NCBI RefSeq assembly: GCF_009769385.1
Contig: NZ_VKAB01000049.1
Coordinates: forward strand, 1 to 62,962
Direction of reading: 5' to 3'
Source of the DNA: Saccharothrix deserti
GTDB taxonomy: Bacteria > Actinomycetota > Actinomycetes > Mycobacteriales > Pseudonocardiaceae
DNA: 62,962 nucleotides
Shown: in pieces, positions 32,097-41,702 of the stretch
Layout: the number at the start of each line of letters is the position of its first letter
How positions within the stretch are numbered: position 1 is the first letter of the stretch
The notes under the pieces: model-generated
Seen by the model: the letters and a program-made list of their open reading frames with translations, nothing else
Database searches by the model: none
Told to the model about the DNA's origin: nothing
Made by a program: the position numbers and the translations under genes

Positions 32097-32519
32097 TCAG
32101 CCGCGCATGGCGACGTGCAGCTGCGAGCGGATCTCCGGGGTGAGCTGGACGCCGACCCGCTCGACCAGCCGCGTCATCGCGTAGCCGATGAGGCCGATGT
32201 CGCAGTTGGGCGCGGCCAGCACGGCCAGGCACGAGCCGTCGCTGATCGACATCAGGAACAGGTAGCCCCGCTCCATCTCCACCACGGTCTGCTTGACGTC
32301 GCCCGCCTCGAAACAGCGGGCGGCGCCGAGGTTCAGGCTCACCAGACCGGACGCGACCGCCGCGAGCTGTTCGGCGCGGTCGATCGGCAACCGCTCCGAG
32401 GACGCGAGCAACAGGCCGTCCGCGGAGACCACGATCGCGTGCGCGACGCCCGCGACCCGGGCGACGAAGTCATCGACCAGCCAACTGAAGTTGTCGAGTT
32501 CCTCGGCTGCGGTGGTCAC
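32097..32519 (-). CDS. cvnB: Roadblock/LC7-domain conservon protein CvnB
   Basis: 140 residues forming one Roadblock/LC7 domain: LDNFSWLVDDFVARVAGVAHAIVVSADGLLLASSERLP, DRAEQLAAVASGLVSL, and GYLFLMSISDGSCLAVLAAPNCDIGLIGYAM. Roadblock proteins bind and tune small GTPases, here CvnD. GTG at 32519 overlaps the cvnA stop by four bases. Confidence 0.92.
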   Translation of the reverse strand: MTTAAEELDNFSWLVDDFVARVAGVAHAIVVSADGLLLASSERLPIDRAEQLAAVASGLVSLNLGAARCFEAGDVKQTVVEMERGYLFLMSISDGSCLAVLAAPNCDIGLIGYAMTRLVERVGVQLTPEIRSQLHVAMRG

Positions 32520-35500
32520 TTCTGCTCCTTGGTCGGATTGCCGCCTCGGGCGGCGTTGTCTTCAGTACCGAACGACGGGCCTTCCCAGGGCATTCCGGCG
32601 TCGTCGCCGGATTGGCGGCCGAGTTGCACGCCGCGCTGGTAGGTGGCGAAGCGCTGGCGCAGCCGGTCGGCGGAACGGCGCGGCGGCGCGGCGGTCGCGA
32701 CACCGGACGGCGACGTCGAGCCGTTCGCGGACGGCTGGGCCGTCGTCGGCGTCGACCCGCGCGGCGCGGGTGCGGTGAGCGAACCGGGCATCAGGCGCGC
32801 CTTGGGGACGCGCTTGGGCAGGCCCGCGGTGGTGGTGTCGTCCACCGGCGCCTTGAGCGCGTTGCTGGCCACCGACCAGCTGTCGTCGCCCCAGCCGGGC
32901 GACGACGCGCCGGACGACGGGATCGCGGACGGCGCGGGCTCGCGCTTGGGCAGGCCCGCCGGCGTGGAGCCGCGCGGAGCGGGCGGCGTCGGCTTGGCCG
33001 GTGCGGGCGGCGGCGTGATCAGGTCGGAACTGTTGGTGTAGACGGTCTGTTCCGACGCCGTCCGCTCGTGGCCGTTGGAGCCGGCCTGGTTGTCCGTGCC
33101 CATCAGCTCGGCGCGGTCGGCGAACATCGTCTTCTCGGCGGCGGTCTCCGGCGGCACGGCGGACGCCGGCTGTTCGCCGCCCTGTTCGCCGCCGCCCAGC
33201 TCGCCGTGCACCCCGGCCTCGGCCTCGCCGCCCTGGAACCAGCGCGACAGCACGTCCTCGTAGATCGGCAGCCGCTGGGTGGAGGCGTCGTCTTCCTCCA
33301 CCTCGACCACGGCCGGTTCCGACTTCGCGGCCGACGGCGGGTAGGAGTAGTCCGGCACCTGTTCGCCGGGCGGCGGCACGGTCTCGGTCACCGTGGCGGT
33401 GAACAGGTCGGCCGCCGGGGTCTGCTCGATCTCGAAGTAGCCGCCCGGCTCGGCCTCGTGCGTCTGCACCACCTGCGGGAACGGCGCGGGCGTCGTCTCC
33501 AGCGGCTGGTAGCCACCGGGCGCGATCTCCGGCGTCCACTTGGGCACGCCGGCCAGCACGCCGACACCGCTGTCCTCCAGCTGCGGGTTGGCCTGGCGCT
33601 GCGGCAGCGCCAGCGGCGCCGGCCGGGGCGCGAGCGGTTCGGGACCGCGGTGCAGCAGTCCGACCGGCAGCACGACCTGCGCCGTAACCCCACCCTCTAT
33701 GTCGTCGTTGTTGCTCAACGTGACCCGGATCTCGTGCCGCTTGGCGAGCTGGCCGACCACGTACAGACCCATCTCGCGGGCCACCGACACGTCGACCTCG
33801 GGCGGGTCGGCGAGCTTGATGTTGGCGTCGACGACGTCCTGCTCCTGCATGCCGACACCGCGGTCGTGGATGCGGATGGACACCTCGCCGCGCCGGGTCT
33901 CGATCGCCCGCACGGTCACCTTGGTGGTGGGCTTGGAGAACGCGGTCGCGTTGTCCAGCAGCTCGGCGATGAGGTGCGCGAGGTCGTTGACCACGCGGCC
34001 CTGGACCTTCAGCTCCGGCGCGGGCGCGATCTGGATGCGGGCGTACTTCTCCACCTCGGAGACCGCGGCGCCCAGCACCTCGGAGATCGGCACCGGCCGG
34101 GTGACCCGGCGGTTGACCGTGGTGCCGGACAGCACCAGCAGGTTCTCGCTGTTGCGGCGCATCTGGGTGGCCAGGTGGTCCAGCTCGAACAGGCTGGCCA
34201 GCTGGTCCGGGTCCTGCTCGTCCTGCTCCAGCCGGTCGATGACGGTGATCTGCCGCTCGACCAGCGCCTGCGAGCGCCGGGACAGGTTGATGAACATGTC
34301 GTTGACGTTCGCGCGCAGCGCCACCTGCTCGACCGCGAGGCGGACGGCTTCGCGCTGCACGGCGTCGAACGCCCGCGCCACCTGGCCGACCTCTTCGGTC
34401 GTGTTGATCGGCACCGGCACCAGCGCCTCTTCCGCGGCACGCGCCGGGTCGCGGTGGGTCCGGATCCTCTTGATGGCGTCCGGCAACCGGTTCCGGGCCA
34501 CGTCCAACGCGGTGCGGCGCAGCACGCGCAGCGGCGTCAGCATCGAGCGGGCGACGAAGGCCATGAGGGCGAACGCGATCACCAGCGCGGCGGCGACCAG
34601 TGCCGCGTCACGCCACGCGGACGCGCGGGCCTCTTCGGTCAGGTCGAGCGACGCGCGGTCGGCCTGCCGCTCGATGTCCTCCGACACGTCGCGCAGCAGT
34701 CCGGCGGTCTCCTCGCCGACGCGCAGGACGTCGGCGTCCGAAATGGACACCGAATCCGTGTCGGCCTGCTGCACCAACGCCAGCTGCACCAACAGGTTGC
34801 GGCCGTCCACCGAGGCGCCGGACACGGTGTCCGACAGCAGCTGGCGGTTCTCCTGGCTCGCGGTGTTGGCGAAGTCGGTGAGCGCGGCGTCCAGTCGGGA
34901 CTGGGCCGCGCGCAGCGCGTTGGCCTGGCCGGGGGCGAACTCGCCGCGCTCGGCCGTGGACAGCAGGATCGAGTTCTGCTGGGACAGCTGCTCCTTCGCG
35001 GTGTAGAGCGCGAGGTTGGCGCCGGCCAGCGGGGTGATCGTCTCGTTGCTCAGGCTGCTCGCGGTGGCGCGGTGCACCTGGGCGAGCGCGGCCAGGATCT
35101 GGCTGTAGGCGCTGTGCACCGAGATGTCGGGGTACTTGGTGGTCTTCACCGTGTTCCGCAGCGCGTTGAGGCCGTCCAGCGCCTGCAGCGACTTCTGGAA
35201 CGACTCGCGCACGGCGTCGTCGATGCCGGTCGTGGAAGCCGCGACGTCCCGCAGCCTGAGGACCTCGGTGTCGACCTTGCTCGACCGGGTCTCGAACTCG
35301 GGCTGGTTCTCCTGCCTACCGCCCGCGACGTACCAGACCGCCGCGTCGCGCTCCAGTTGCAGCGCGTCCGAGGCCGACGCCACCTGGGCGGACAGCTGGA
35401 GCTCCCGCTGGACCTGGCCGAACAGCTCCACGTCGTCCAGCTGGGTGTTCAGCCGCAGCCCCGCGAGGGCGAGCGTGCTCAGCGCGGGCACCAGGAGCAC

Positions 35501-35758
35501 CACGGCCAGTTTGCTGCGCAGGCGCCAGTTCCGCAGACGCCACCGGGAGACTCCCCGGTCGGCGGTCACGGCGCCTGTGCTGGGACCCGAGTCGGGTGGA
35601 CCGCTCTTCGCGGCACCCGTGTCGAGTTGAATCCGCTCCGGATCTCTCCCGGAGGCGTGGTCATCGTGACCGCGCACCGTCAGCACACTCCCCAGCCCGG
35701 AGAAACGACACATCCCTACAAACCCGGTGGATCTTGGTGGAAAATCCAGCCGAGTCAT
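32516..35758 (-). CDS. cvnA: Conservon sensor protein CvnA, nitrate-sensor-like histidine kinase-type ATPase
   Basis: Up to 1,080 residues. One transmembrane helix at about 84-103 and another near 400 bracket a helical extracytoplasmic domain of the NIT (nitrate- and nitrite-sensing) type (QVASASDALQLERDAAVWYVAGG). A HAMP-like segment follows. The HATPase domain has the N-box LIAELLDNATAFSKP and the G-box DRGVGM, but no classical phosphorylated histidine. The last 350 residues are a disordered Pro/Ala-rich tail. The start is uncertain: ATG 35758 lacks a ribosome-binding site, while ATG 35713 and GTG 35677 (GGGGAG upstream) are alternatives. It senses a signal and passes it to CvnB and CvnD. 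Confidence 0.87.
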   Translation of the reverse strand: MTRLDFPPRSTGFVGMCRFSGLGSVLTVRGHDDHASGRDPERIQLDTGAAKSGPPDSGPSTGAVTADRGVSRWRLRNWRLRSKLAVVLLVPALSTLALAGLRLNTQLDDVELFGQVQRELQLSAQVASASDALQLERDAAVWYVAGGRQENQPEFETRSSKVDTEVLRLRDVAASTTGIDDAVRESFQKSLQALDGLNALRNTVKTTKYPDISVHSAYSQILAALAQVHRATASSLSNETITPLAGANLALYTAKEQLSQQNSILLSTAERGEFAPGQANALRAAQSRLDAALTDFANTASQENRQLLSDTVSGASVDGRNLLVQLALVQQADTDSVSISDADVLRVGEETAGLLRDVSEDIERQADRASLDLTEEARASAWRDAALVAAALVIAFALMAFVARSMLTPLRVLRRTALDVARNRLPDAIKRIRTHRDPARAAEEALVPVPINTTEEVGQVARAFDAVQREAVRLAVEQVALRANVNDMFINLSRRSQALVERQITVIDRLEQDEQDPDQLASLFELDHLATQMRRNSENLLVLSGTTVNRRVTRPVPISEVLGAAVSEVEKYARIQIAPAPELKVQGRVVNDLAHLIAELLDNATAFSKPTTKVTVRAIETRRGEVSIRIHDRGVGMQEQDVVDANIKLADPPEVDVSVAREMGLYVVGQLAKRHEIRVTLSNNDDIEGGVTAQVVLPVGLLHRGPEPLAPRPAPLALPQRQANPQLEDSGVGVLAGVPKWTPEIAPGGYQPLETTPAPFPQVVQTHEAEPGGYFEIEQTPAADLFTATVTETVPPPGEQVPDYSYPPSAAKSEPAVVEVEEDDASTQRLPIYEDVLSRWFQGGEAEAGVHGELGGGEQGGEQPASAVPPETAAEKTMFADRAELMGTDNQAGSNGHERTASEQTVYTNSSDLITPPPAPAKPTPPAPRGSTPAGLPKREPAPSAIPSSGASSPGWGDDSWSVASNALKAPVDDTTTAGLPKRVPKARLMPGSLTAPAPRGSTPTTAQPSANGSTSPSGVATAAPPRRSADRLRQRFATYQRGVQLGRQSGDDAGMPWEGPSFGTEDNAARGGNPTKEQK

Positions 35759-35893
35759 ACCGCCGTTCGGACGAGATGGCCGGTACTTTGCAAATCAACC
35801 ATTGTCGCGCAGACCACAGCGGGACGCGCTAAACGATCGCTAACCGGCGTTCATGGTTTTTTCACGCTCTCGACCCGAACGGGAAACACCCGA

Positions 35894-35919
35894 GGGGGAG
35901 CCCGGCGACGGGCTCCCCC
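35894..35919 (-). terminator. Hairpin terminator after the solute-binding protein gene
   Basis: A perfect 11-bp inverted repeat (GGGGGAGCCCG) around the tetraloop GCGA, six bases beyond the stop codon at 35926. Confidence 0.7.
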
Positions 35920-35925
35920 GTCGGA

Positions 35926-36948
35926 TCAGCCACCCGGCGTACTGACCAACATCGACTTGACGTCGAAGTCCTTCTCCAGCAAGCCGTAGGTTCGCATCAA
36001 CGTCGCGACCCGCTGCAGGCGGGTGGCGTCCAGGGTCGTCGGGAACTCGCCGAAGTGCACGAGGCTGGCGGTTTCCTTGTCGACCTTGGCGTACTCGACC
36101 AGCAGCGGCTCGACCGTGGGGCGGTCAGCCGCGTCGCGCTGACCCTTCGCCATCGCGCGCTGGAACGCGGCGACGGTGTTGGGGTTCTCCTTCACGAACT
36201 TGCCGGTCGTGCCGTAGCCCGCGATCGGGATGCTGTCCGTCGGGCCGGACGCCGCGTCGAGCACCGTGATCTGGCCGCTCGCCCGCTGGGCGCGGCTGAT
36301 GAACGGCTCCACCATGAAGGCCGCGTCGACCGTGCCGTTCTGGACCGCGGCTTCCATGTCCGGGAACGGGAACTCCTTGAACGTCACCTTGTTGGGGTCC
36401 ACGTCGTTGGCTTGCAACGTGGCCCGCGCGGTGAGCTCGGCGATGTTCTTGAACGTGTTGATCGCGATGGTCTTGCCCTCGAGGTCCTTCGGCGTCTTGA
36501 TCGACGAGTCGGCCTTGGCGAGGATCAGGAACATCTCGGGCTTGGCCTGGTAGCCGTCGTTGATCAGCTTGAGGCCGTCGACGTCCTTGGCGATCCCCTT
36601 GACCTCGGCACCGAAGAACGAGACCCAGTTGCCGAAGGAGATGTCGAGGTCGCCGCTGATCAGACCGGGGATGGCCGCGGCGCCACCCTGGATGATCTTG
36701 GGCTCGACCTCGAGGCCCTCCTCCCTGAAGTAGCCGTTCTTGATCGCGACGTGGACCGACGCGACGTCGAGGATGGGGAGCAGGCCGAGAGTGATCTTGG
36801 CCTTTTCGACCTTGCCCGGGGCGGCGGCCGTGGTGGTCTCGATCGTGGAACCACCGAGGAGACCGCAGCCGGAGACCACGGCGAGCATCGCGACAGCGGA
36901 CGCTACGCCGAAGATCCTTCGAGCCGAGAGGCCGACTCTTCGAGTCAT
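35926..36948 (-). CDS. SsuA/NitT/TauA-type ABC transporter substrate-binding lipoprotein
   Basis: 340 residues. The N-terminus is a lipoprotein signal with lipobox VSGC at about residue 28, followed by a Thr/Ala linker. The mature part is of the NMT1/SsuA family: ITLGLLPILDVASVHVAIKNGYFREEGLEVEPKII, GGAAAIPGLISGDLDISFGNW, DLEGKTIAINTFKNIAELT, MEAAVQNGTVDAAFMVEPF. The ligand is unknown. ATG at 36948 follows AGGAG at nine bases. It is divergent from pobA; the matching ATPase and permeases lie on the other side of pobA at 38994-41454. Confidence 0.88.
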   Translation of the reverse strand: MTRRVGLSARRIFGVASAVAMLAVVSGCGLLGGSTIETTTAAAPGKVEKAKITLGLLPILDVASVHVAIKNGYFREEGLEVEPKIIQGGAAAIPGLISGDLDISFGNWVSFFGAEVKGIAKDVDGLKLINDGYQAKPEMFLILAKADSSIKTPKDLEGKTIAINTFKNIAELTARATLQANDVDPNKVTFKEFPFPDMEAAVQNGTVDAAFMVEPFISRAQRASGQITVLDAASGPTDSIPIAGYGTTGKFVKENPNTVAAFQRAMAKGQRDAADRPTVEPLLVEYAKVDKETASLVHFGEFPTTLDATRLQRVATLMRTYGLLEKDFDVKSMLVSTPGG

Positions 36949-37131
36949 GGGGGGCATCTCCTGTTGGAGTGACGACTTTGCGGGGCAGGATGCACGGGCG
37001 ACAGTGGCGTGCGGAACCACTCTGAGTGTTGCGAGCGGTTCGGCAAGACCCCAGTCGACCGACACTCGAAGGCTGATCCACTACCTTCGGTGAGCATCTT
37101 TGCACAGGCTGTCCAGAGGTTGGGGTATGCG

Positions 37132-38337
37132 GTGAGCGATCTTGACGCGGAATGGGCCGTACAGAGCAACCGGCGTCCCGTGGGTATCGTCGGAGCGGGC
37201 CCGGCGGGATTGACCTTGGGGAACCTGCTGCGCGAGGCCGGAATCCCCTGCGTTGTGCTGGAAAAAGGCACTCGGGAGCACATCGAGACCCGGCCGCGCG
37301 CCGGGGTGCTGGAGCACCGCGCGGTGCAAATGTTGACCGAGCACGGGCTCGCGGACCGGTTACTCCAAGAGGCCGACAGACACGGCGCCTGCGAATTCCG
37401 GGTCAACGGCGAGGCGTACGAAGTGGACTACGCCACGCTCTACGACGGCCAAACGCACTACATCTACCCGCAGCAGGAGGTCGTCCAGGACCTCGTGCGG
37501 CACTACGTGGACGAGCGCGGCGGTGACGTGCGGTGGTCCGTCACGGACGTCGAACTGCACGACATCGAGTCACCGGAACCGGCTCTGACCTGGACGACCG
37601 CCGACGGCACGCGGGAGCGGCTCGACTGCTCGTTCATCGCGGGCGCGGACGGGTTCCACGGCGTGACGCGGGCCAGCATCCCGGCCGGCGCGGTCCAGGA
37701 GTTCACCCACCAGCACGGCATCGAGTGGCTGAGCATCCTGGCCGAGGCGCCGCCATCCACCCACAAGGTGATTTACGCACTTCACCCGGATGGATTCGCA
37801 GGTCATATGCTCCGCAGTTCTACGGTTTCGCGCTACTACCTCCAGGTTCCGGTGGACGACACGGTGGACAACTGGCCGGACGAGCGGGTGTGGACCGAGC
37901 TGCACAAGCGGCTGGCGCTGCGGGACTCGGACTGGAAGCTCACCGAGGGCCGCATCGTGGAGAAGCGCATCCTGGACATGCGCAGCCACGTGGTCGAACC
38001 GATGAACCACGGCAGCCTGTACCTGCTCGGCGACGCCGCCCACATCATCACTCCGGTGGGGGCCAAGGGAATGAACCTCGCATTGCACGACGCCGAGGTC
38101 CTGGCCGCCGCCCTGACGAGCTACCACCGAACGGGTGATGAGACGGGCCTGCGGAGCTACTCCGAGGTCTGCCTCCGGCGCGTGTGGCGTGCGCAGGAGT
38201 TCTCGCAGTGGATGGTGTTCATGATCCACCGGTCGCCGGAGCCGTTCCTGAGCCGGTTGGGTCAAGCCCGGCTCGAACACCTCATCGCCTCCGGGGCGTC
38301 CGCCGGATATTTCGCGCAGAACTACGTGGGCCCCTGA
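37132..38337 (+). CDS. pobA: 4-hydroxybenzoate 3-monooxygenase
   Basis: About 401 residues, close to the usual 394 of PobA flavoprotein hydroxylases, which convert 4-hydroxybenzoate to protocatechuate with NAD(P)H and oxygen. The FAD motif is VGIVGAGPAGLTLGNLL. The DG motif is GADGFHGVTRASIP, and the second FAD motif is YLLGDAAHIITPVGAKGMNLALHDA. RPRAGVLEHRAVQML and SRYYLQVPVDDTV are typical of PobA rather than of other group A hydroxylases. The start is uncertain: GTG 37132 gives the best length, and GTG 37090 or 37180 are possible. No protocatechuate-ring-cleavage genes are in the window. Confidence 0.88.
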   Translation: MSDLDAEWAVQSNRRPVGIVGAGPAGLTLGNLLREAGIPCVVLEKGTREHIETRPRAGVLEHRAVQMLTEHGLADRLLQEADRHGACEFRVNGEAYEVDYATLYDGQTHYIYPQQEVVQDLVRHYVDERGGDVRWSVTDVELHDIESPEPALTWTTADGTRERLDCSFIAGADGFHGVTRASIPAGAVQEFTHQHGIEWLSILAEAPPSTHKVIYALHPDGFAGHMLRSSTVSRYYLQVPVDDTVDNWPDERVWTELHKRLALRDSDWKLTEGRIVEKRILDMRSHVVEPMNHGSLYLLGDAAHIITPVGAKGMNLALHDAEVLAAALTSYHRTGDETGLRSYSEVCLRRVWRAQEFSQWMVFMIHRSPEPFLSRLGQARLEHLIASGASAGYFAQNYVGP

Positions 38338-38403
38338 AGGAACACCTCGCGACGATCCGGACCGTTCTCCGCGGCAACGGGCCGCAAAGGCAGGGAATGT
38401 CGC

Positions 38404-38455
38404 CGCCTTGTTCTCCGCCGAAGCACATCGGAGTGCTTCCCCGGAGAACAAGGCG
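38404..38455 (+). terminator. Two-part hairpin terminator of pobA
   Basis: A 14-bp outer stem (starting CGCCTTGTTCTCCG) and a 7-bp inner stem (GAAGCAC/GTGCTTC) separated by a symmetric CC/CC bulge, with a six-base loop, 66 bases after the pobA stop. Confidence 0.75.
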
Positions 38456-38993
38456 AGGGCCCCGTCAATGAGCCGCCCCCATTCGAAGTCGCAATGAATA
38501 CAACAGTGAAGACCACACCGAATGTCACGCTGTGCATCACGCCGGACGCGACACTCGCACGCGAAGCCCGAATGCATTCGCCGCCGATTCCACTCCCCGG
38601 ACGGTCGAACCCGTCCCGCGACACTCTCCCCGCCGCCCTCGCGACCCATGCGAATCACTGATTGAATGCCCCGCCACGGCCGCGAAAAGCCGTCGACGCC
38701 CACTGAACGTGATCAACCCGCCACCGCCCGATGATCATGCCTGCGCGATTTCGTCACGGTCCGCGATCTTCCCGCCGGCGTCCCCCGAGGCAGAACGATG
38801 TCGAATTGTTGCGAACGATCCCCGTCGAATCCCAGCCTTCGGACCACCCCGCCGACCCACACCCCGACCGCACCCCGACGCACTCCGACCGTCCCCGGAC
38901 ACGACAACGGGCGACCCCCGGCGCCGCCCCTGAGAGGGCCGACGAGCCGCGGATCGCCCGCTGGGCGCTCCTTTTAACCTACGTGAGGACGTT
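38456..38993. other. Intergenic region without recognisable genes
   Basis: About 540 bases between the pobA terminator and the end of the convergent ABC ATPase gene. Base composition is less GC-biased by codon position than in the neighbouring genes, and no frame on either strand shows a ribosome-binding site plus protein-like composition. A 55-codon frame at 38494 is the only small candidate and is not convincing. I see no repeat or tRNA. Confidence 0.6.
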
Positions 38994-39890
38994 TCACGTC
39001 GTAGCGCGCTCCTCGGCCTCGTCCCGCGAGACCTCCGCGCGCTCCGTCTCTGCTCTTTCGGCTTCGGCCCACTTCGCCGCCTGCTGCTCGTTCGCCTTGC
39101 GCCGGGCCTTGACCTCCTCCGAGGTCTTGCCGACGTTCAGCAGCCGCGCCACCTCGGCCCGCAGCGCGACGAACGCCTCGGACTCGCGGGTGGTGATCTG
39201 GTCGCGCTGCGCGGGCAGGTCGACCTTCAGGTCCGCCACCACCGACGCGGGCGACGTGGACAGCACCAGGATCCGGTCGCCCAGGTAGACGCTCTCGTCG
39301 ATGTCGTGCGTCACCACGAGGACCGTGGTGTCCTGCTCGGTCCGCACCTTCAGCAGCAGGTCTTCCAGCTCGAACCGGGTCTGCGCGTCCACCGAGGCGA
39401 ACGGCTCGTCCATCAGCAGCAACGCGGGCCGGTAGGCCAGCGCCCTGGCGATCGCGACGCGCTGCTGCATGCCGCCGGACAGCTGCCACGGGTACTTGCG
39501 GTCGGCGTCGGACAGGCCGACCCACTCCAGCGCCTCCGCCGCGCGCGCACGGCGTTCGGCGCGGCCCAGGCTGCGGCGGAGCGGGAACTCCACGTTCTTC
39601 TGCACCGTCAGCCACGGGAACAGCGAGCGGCTGTAGTCCTGGAACACGACGGCCAGGTCGTCGGGCACGCCGCGGACCTCGTTGCCGTGCAGGCTGATCT
39701 CGCCGCGGGTCGGGCGGATCAGGCCGGAGATCGTGCGCAGCAGCGTGGACTTGCCGCAGCCGGACGGGCCGACCACGCAGACCAGCTCGCCGGTTCCGAC
39801 GGTGAACGACAGGTCGGCGATCGCGGTGTGCGCGCCGTCCTTCGCCTGGTACGTGTGGCCGAGGTCGGCCACTTCGAGCATCGCGGTCAT
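38994..39890 (-). CDS. SsuB/TauB/NtrD-type ABC transporter ATP-binding protein
   Basis: 298 residues. Walker A VGPSGCGKSTLLRT, Q-loop AVVFQDYSRSLFPWLTV, signature LSGGMQQRVAIARAL, Walker B ALLLMDEPFASVD and switch VVTHDIDESVYLGD, typical of the sulfonate/nitrate/taurine group. It has an unusual charged Glu/Arg/Ala-rich C-terminal tail of about 45 residues (RKANEQQAAKWAEAERAE), probably a coiled coil. ATG at 39890 follows GGAGG and overlaps the permease stop (ATGA). Confidence 0.9.
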   Translation of the reverse strand: MTAMLEVADLGHTYQAKDGAHTAIADLSFTVGTGELVCVVGPSGCGKSTLLRTISGLIRPTRGEISLHGNEVRGVPDDLAVVFQDYSRSLFPWLTVQKNVEFPLRRSLGRAERRARAAEALEWVGLSDADRKYPWQLSGGMQQRVAIARALAYRPALLLMDEPFASVDAQTRFELEDLLLKVRTEQDTTVLVVTHDIDESVYLGDRILVLSTSPASVVADLKVDLPAQRDQITTRESEAFVALRAEVARLLNVGKTSEEVKARRKANEQQAAKWAEAERAETERAEVSRDEAEERATT

Positions 39891-40690
39891 ACTTTTTCCT
39901 CCACCGTCGCGGGGGTGCGCTCCTGCTTCGGTTGCCACGCAAGGGCTTTGCGCTCGAAGGCGAGGAGCACGGTGTTGAGGGCGTAGCCGAGGACTCCCAA
40001 CAGGAGGATCCCGGCCCACATGTCGGGGAAGTCGAACTCCCGCTGTGCGACGAGGAGTTGCGACCCGATCCCGTTGTCGGTCCCGACCAGTTCGGACACG
40101 ACCATGAGCACCAGCGACAGCGACAGGGAGACCCGCAGCCCGGCGAAGATCTTCGGCGCCGCGGAAGGCAGGACGACACCGAGGATCCACTGCGCCTTGG
40201 GGATGCGGAACACCGCCGAGGTCTCGAACTTCGTGGTGTCGACGGAGCGGGCGCCGTCGACGCTGTTGAGCAGGATCGGCCACAGCACGCCGAAGACGAT
40301 CGTGGCGAGCTGCATCTGGGTGCCGGCGCTGAACACGAGCAGGAACACCGGCACCAGCAGCGGCGGCGGGATCGAGCGCATGAACGTCAGCAGCGGCCCG
40401 GCGTAGTCGGTGGCCGTCGCGGAACGGCCGAGCGCCACGCCGAGCGAGATGCCGAGCACGGCGGCGATGGACCACCCGGCGAGCAGCCGACCGATGCTCG
40501 GCAGCATGTGCTCGAACACCGCGTCGGTCAGGAACAGGTCCCCGGGAGGACCGGAGAACCACAACCCGTGCGCCGCCACGACGATCTCGGACGGGCGCGG
40601 GAAGAACGGGTCCTCGGCGAACCAGGTGAGCAGTTCCCAGACCACGACGAGGCCGACGAACACCGCCCACCGCTGCACGAACCGGTTCAC
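39887..40690 (-). CDS. SsuC/NitT-type ABC transporter permease (second)
   Basis: 267 residues, six predicted membrane helices, with the cytoplasmic EAA-like loop DTTKFETSAVFRIPKAQWILGVVLPSAAPKIFAGLRVSLSLSLVLMVVSEL typical of the TauC/SsuC family. GTG at 40690 overlaps the stop of the upstream permease gene by four bases. Two different permeases in this operon suggest a heterodimeric channel, which is less usual in this family, where homodimers are common. Confidence 0.9.
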   Translation of the reverse strand: MNRFVQRWAVFVGLVVVWELLTWFAEDPFFPRPSEIVVAAHGLWFSGPPGDLFLTDAVFEHMLPSIGRLLAGWSIAAVLGISLGVALGRSATATDYAGPLLTFMRSIPPPLLVPVFLLVFSAGTQMQLATIVFGVLWPILLNSVDGARSVDTTKFETSAVFRIPKAQWILGVVLPSAAPKIFAGLRVSLSLSLVLMVVSELVGTDNGIGSQLLVAQREFDFPDMWAGILLLGVLGYALNTVLLAFERKALAWQPKQERTPATVEEKV

Positions 40691-41454
40691 GACCGACCTC
40701 CGGTGACCGAGCTCCAGCCGACCCAGCGGCGCTGCGCGCGTTCCAGCCCTTCGTTGAGCAGGTACCCGATCACGCCCGCGACCACGGTGCCGGCCAGCAC
40801 GATGTCCATCCGCCCGGCGCCGCTGCGCGCGTCACCGATGAACTGCCCGATGCCGCCGGAACCGCCGGCGAGCAGCTCCACGCTGACCACCACGACCAGG
40901 CTCGTCGTGGCGGCCAGCCGGATACCGGTCAGCACGAACGGCAACGCGCTGGGCAGCGCCACGGACACCAGCACGCGCAACCGGCCGGTGCCGAACGCCC
41001 GCGCGGTCTCGACCAGCAGCGGGTCCAGCTCGTCGAGCGCGTAGATGGTGTTGAACAGGATGGGCCAGATCGCCGCGTACACCGCGAGGGTGATCTTGGT
41101 TTCCGGCCCGATGCCGAGCAGCACCATCGCCAGCGGGATCAGCGCCACCGACGGGATGGGGCGCAGGAACTCGACCACGGCGCGGGTGGCGTGGCGCACC
41201 GAGGCCACGCTGCCGAGCACGAGGCCGAGCGGGACGGCGATCCCGACCGACAGCCCCACCGCGATGAGCAACGCGAGGACCGTCGCGATGACGTCCCTCA
41301 GGAAAGCCTCATCCACCAACAACTTCAGCAGTTCCACCGCTACTACGGACGGCGGTGGCAAGTACTCCGCGGGAACCAGCGCGGACCGGCCGAACAGCTC
41401 CCAAACTACGAGGAACCCGGCCACACCGAGCAGTCCTCGGGTGAGCGCACGCAC
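40687..41454 (-). CDS. SsuC/NitT-type ABC transporter permease (first)
   Basis: 255 residues with about six membrane helices and the loop LVETARAFGTGRLRVLVSVALPSALPFVLTGIRLAATTSLVVVVSVEL. It opens the leftward transporter operon. GTG at 41454 has GAGG eight bases upstream; TTG at 41481 would add nine residues. It is similar to the second permease but clearly not identical, so this is an old duplication or the recruitment of a related subunit. Confidence 0.88.
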   Translation of the reverse strand: MRALTRGLLGVAGFLVVWELFGRSALVPAEYLPPPSVVAVELLKLLVDEAFLRDVIATVLALLIAVGLSVGIAVPLGLVLGSVASVRHATRAVVEFLRPIPSVALIPLAMVLLGIGPETKITLAVYAAIWPILFNTIYALDELDPLLVETARAFGTGRLRVLVSVALPSALPFVLTGIRLAATTSLVVVVSVELLAGGSGGIGQFIGDARSGAGRMDIVLAGTVVAGVIGYLLNEGLERAQRRWVGWSSVTGGRS

Positions 41455-41702
41455 GCGCAACGCCTCTTCCCAGTTGATCAACGCCAGCCAACCCGGCTCA
41501 ATCTAGAGAGTGAAGTCCTTCGCCACAATGAGTGGCGGTGAAACTTCAGCATGTGATCTTGCCCTGTGCTGTCGGCTCACACTGACGTGACCAAGCCCCC
41601 TTCCGCCCAGTGGGATGAGGGGTTGGCGCAGGGCGGATCGCAGGGCAGGCGGATCGCAGGGCAGGTCGGGGAAGCAGCCGGGGTGCTACAGACCGACGGT
41701 GC

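Noticed and set aside
32612..35989. A 1,125-codon open frame on the + strand opposite cvnA
   Set aside because: High-GC mirror frame with Arg/Gly-rich composition; the minus-strand frame has recognisable kinase and membrane features.
37100..37128. SigF-type promoter at GGGTAT 37123 before pobA
   Set aside because: No GTTT/GTTG-like -35 at 14-17 bases upstream, and the box probably lies next to or inside the coding region.
38494..38661. A 55-codon frame starting MNTTVKTTPNVTLC
   Set aside because: No convincing ribosome-binding site, no codon-position bias in its second half and no recognisable family.
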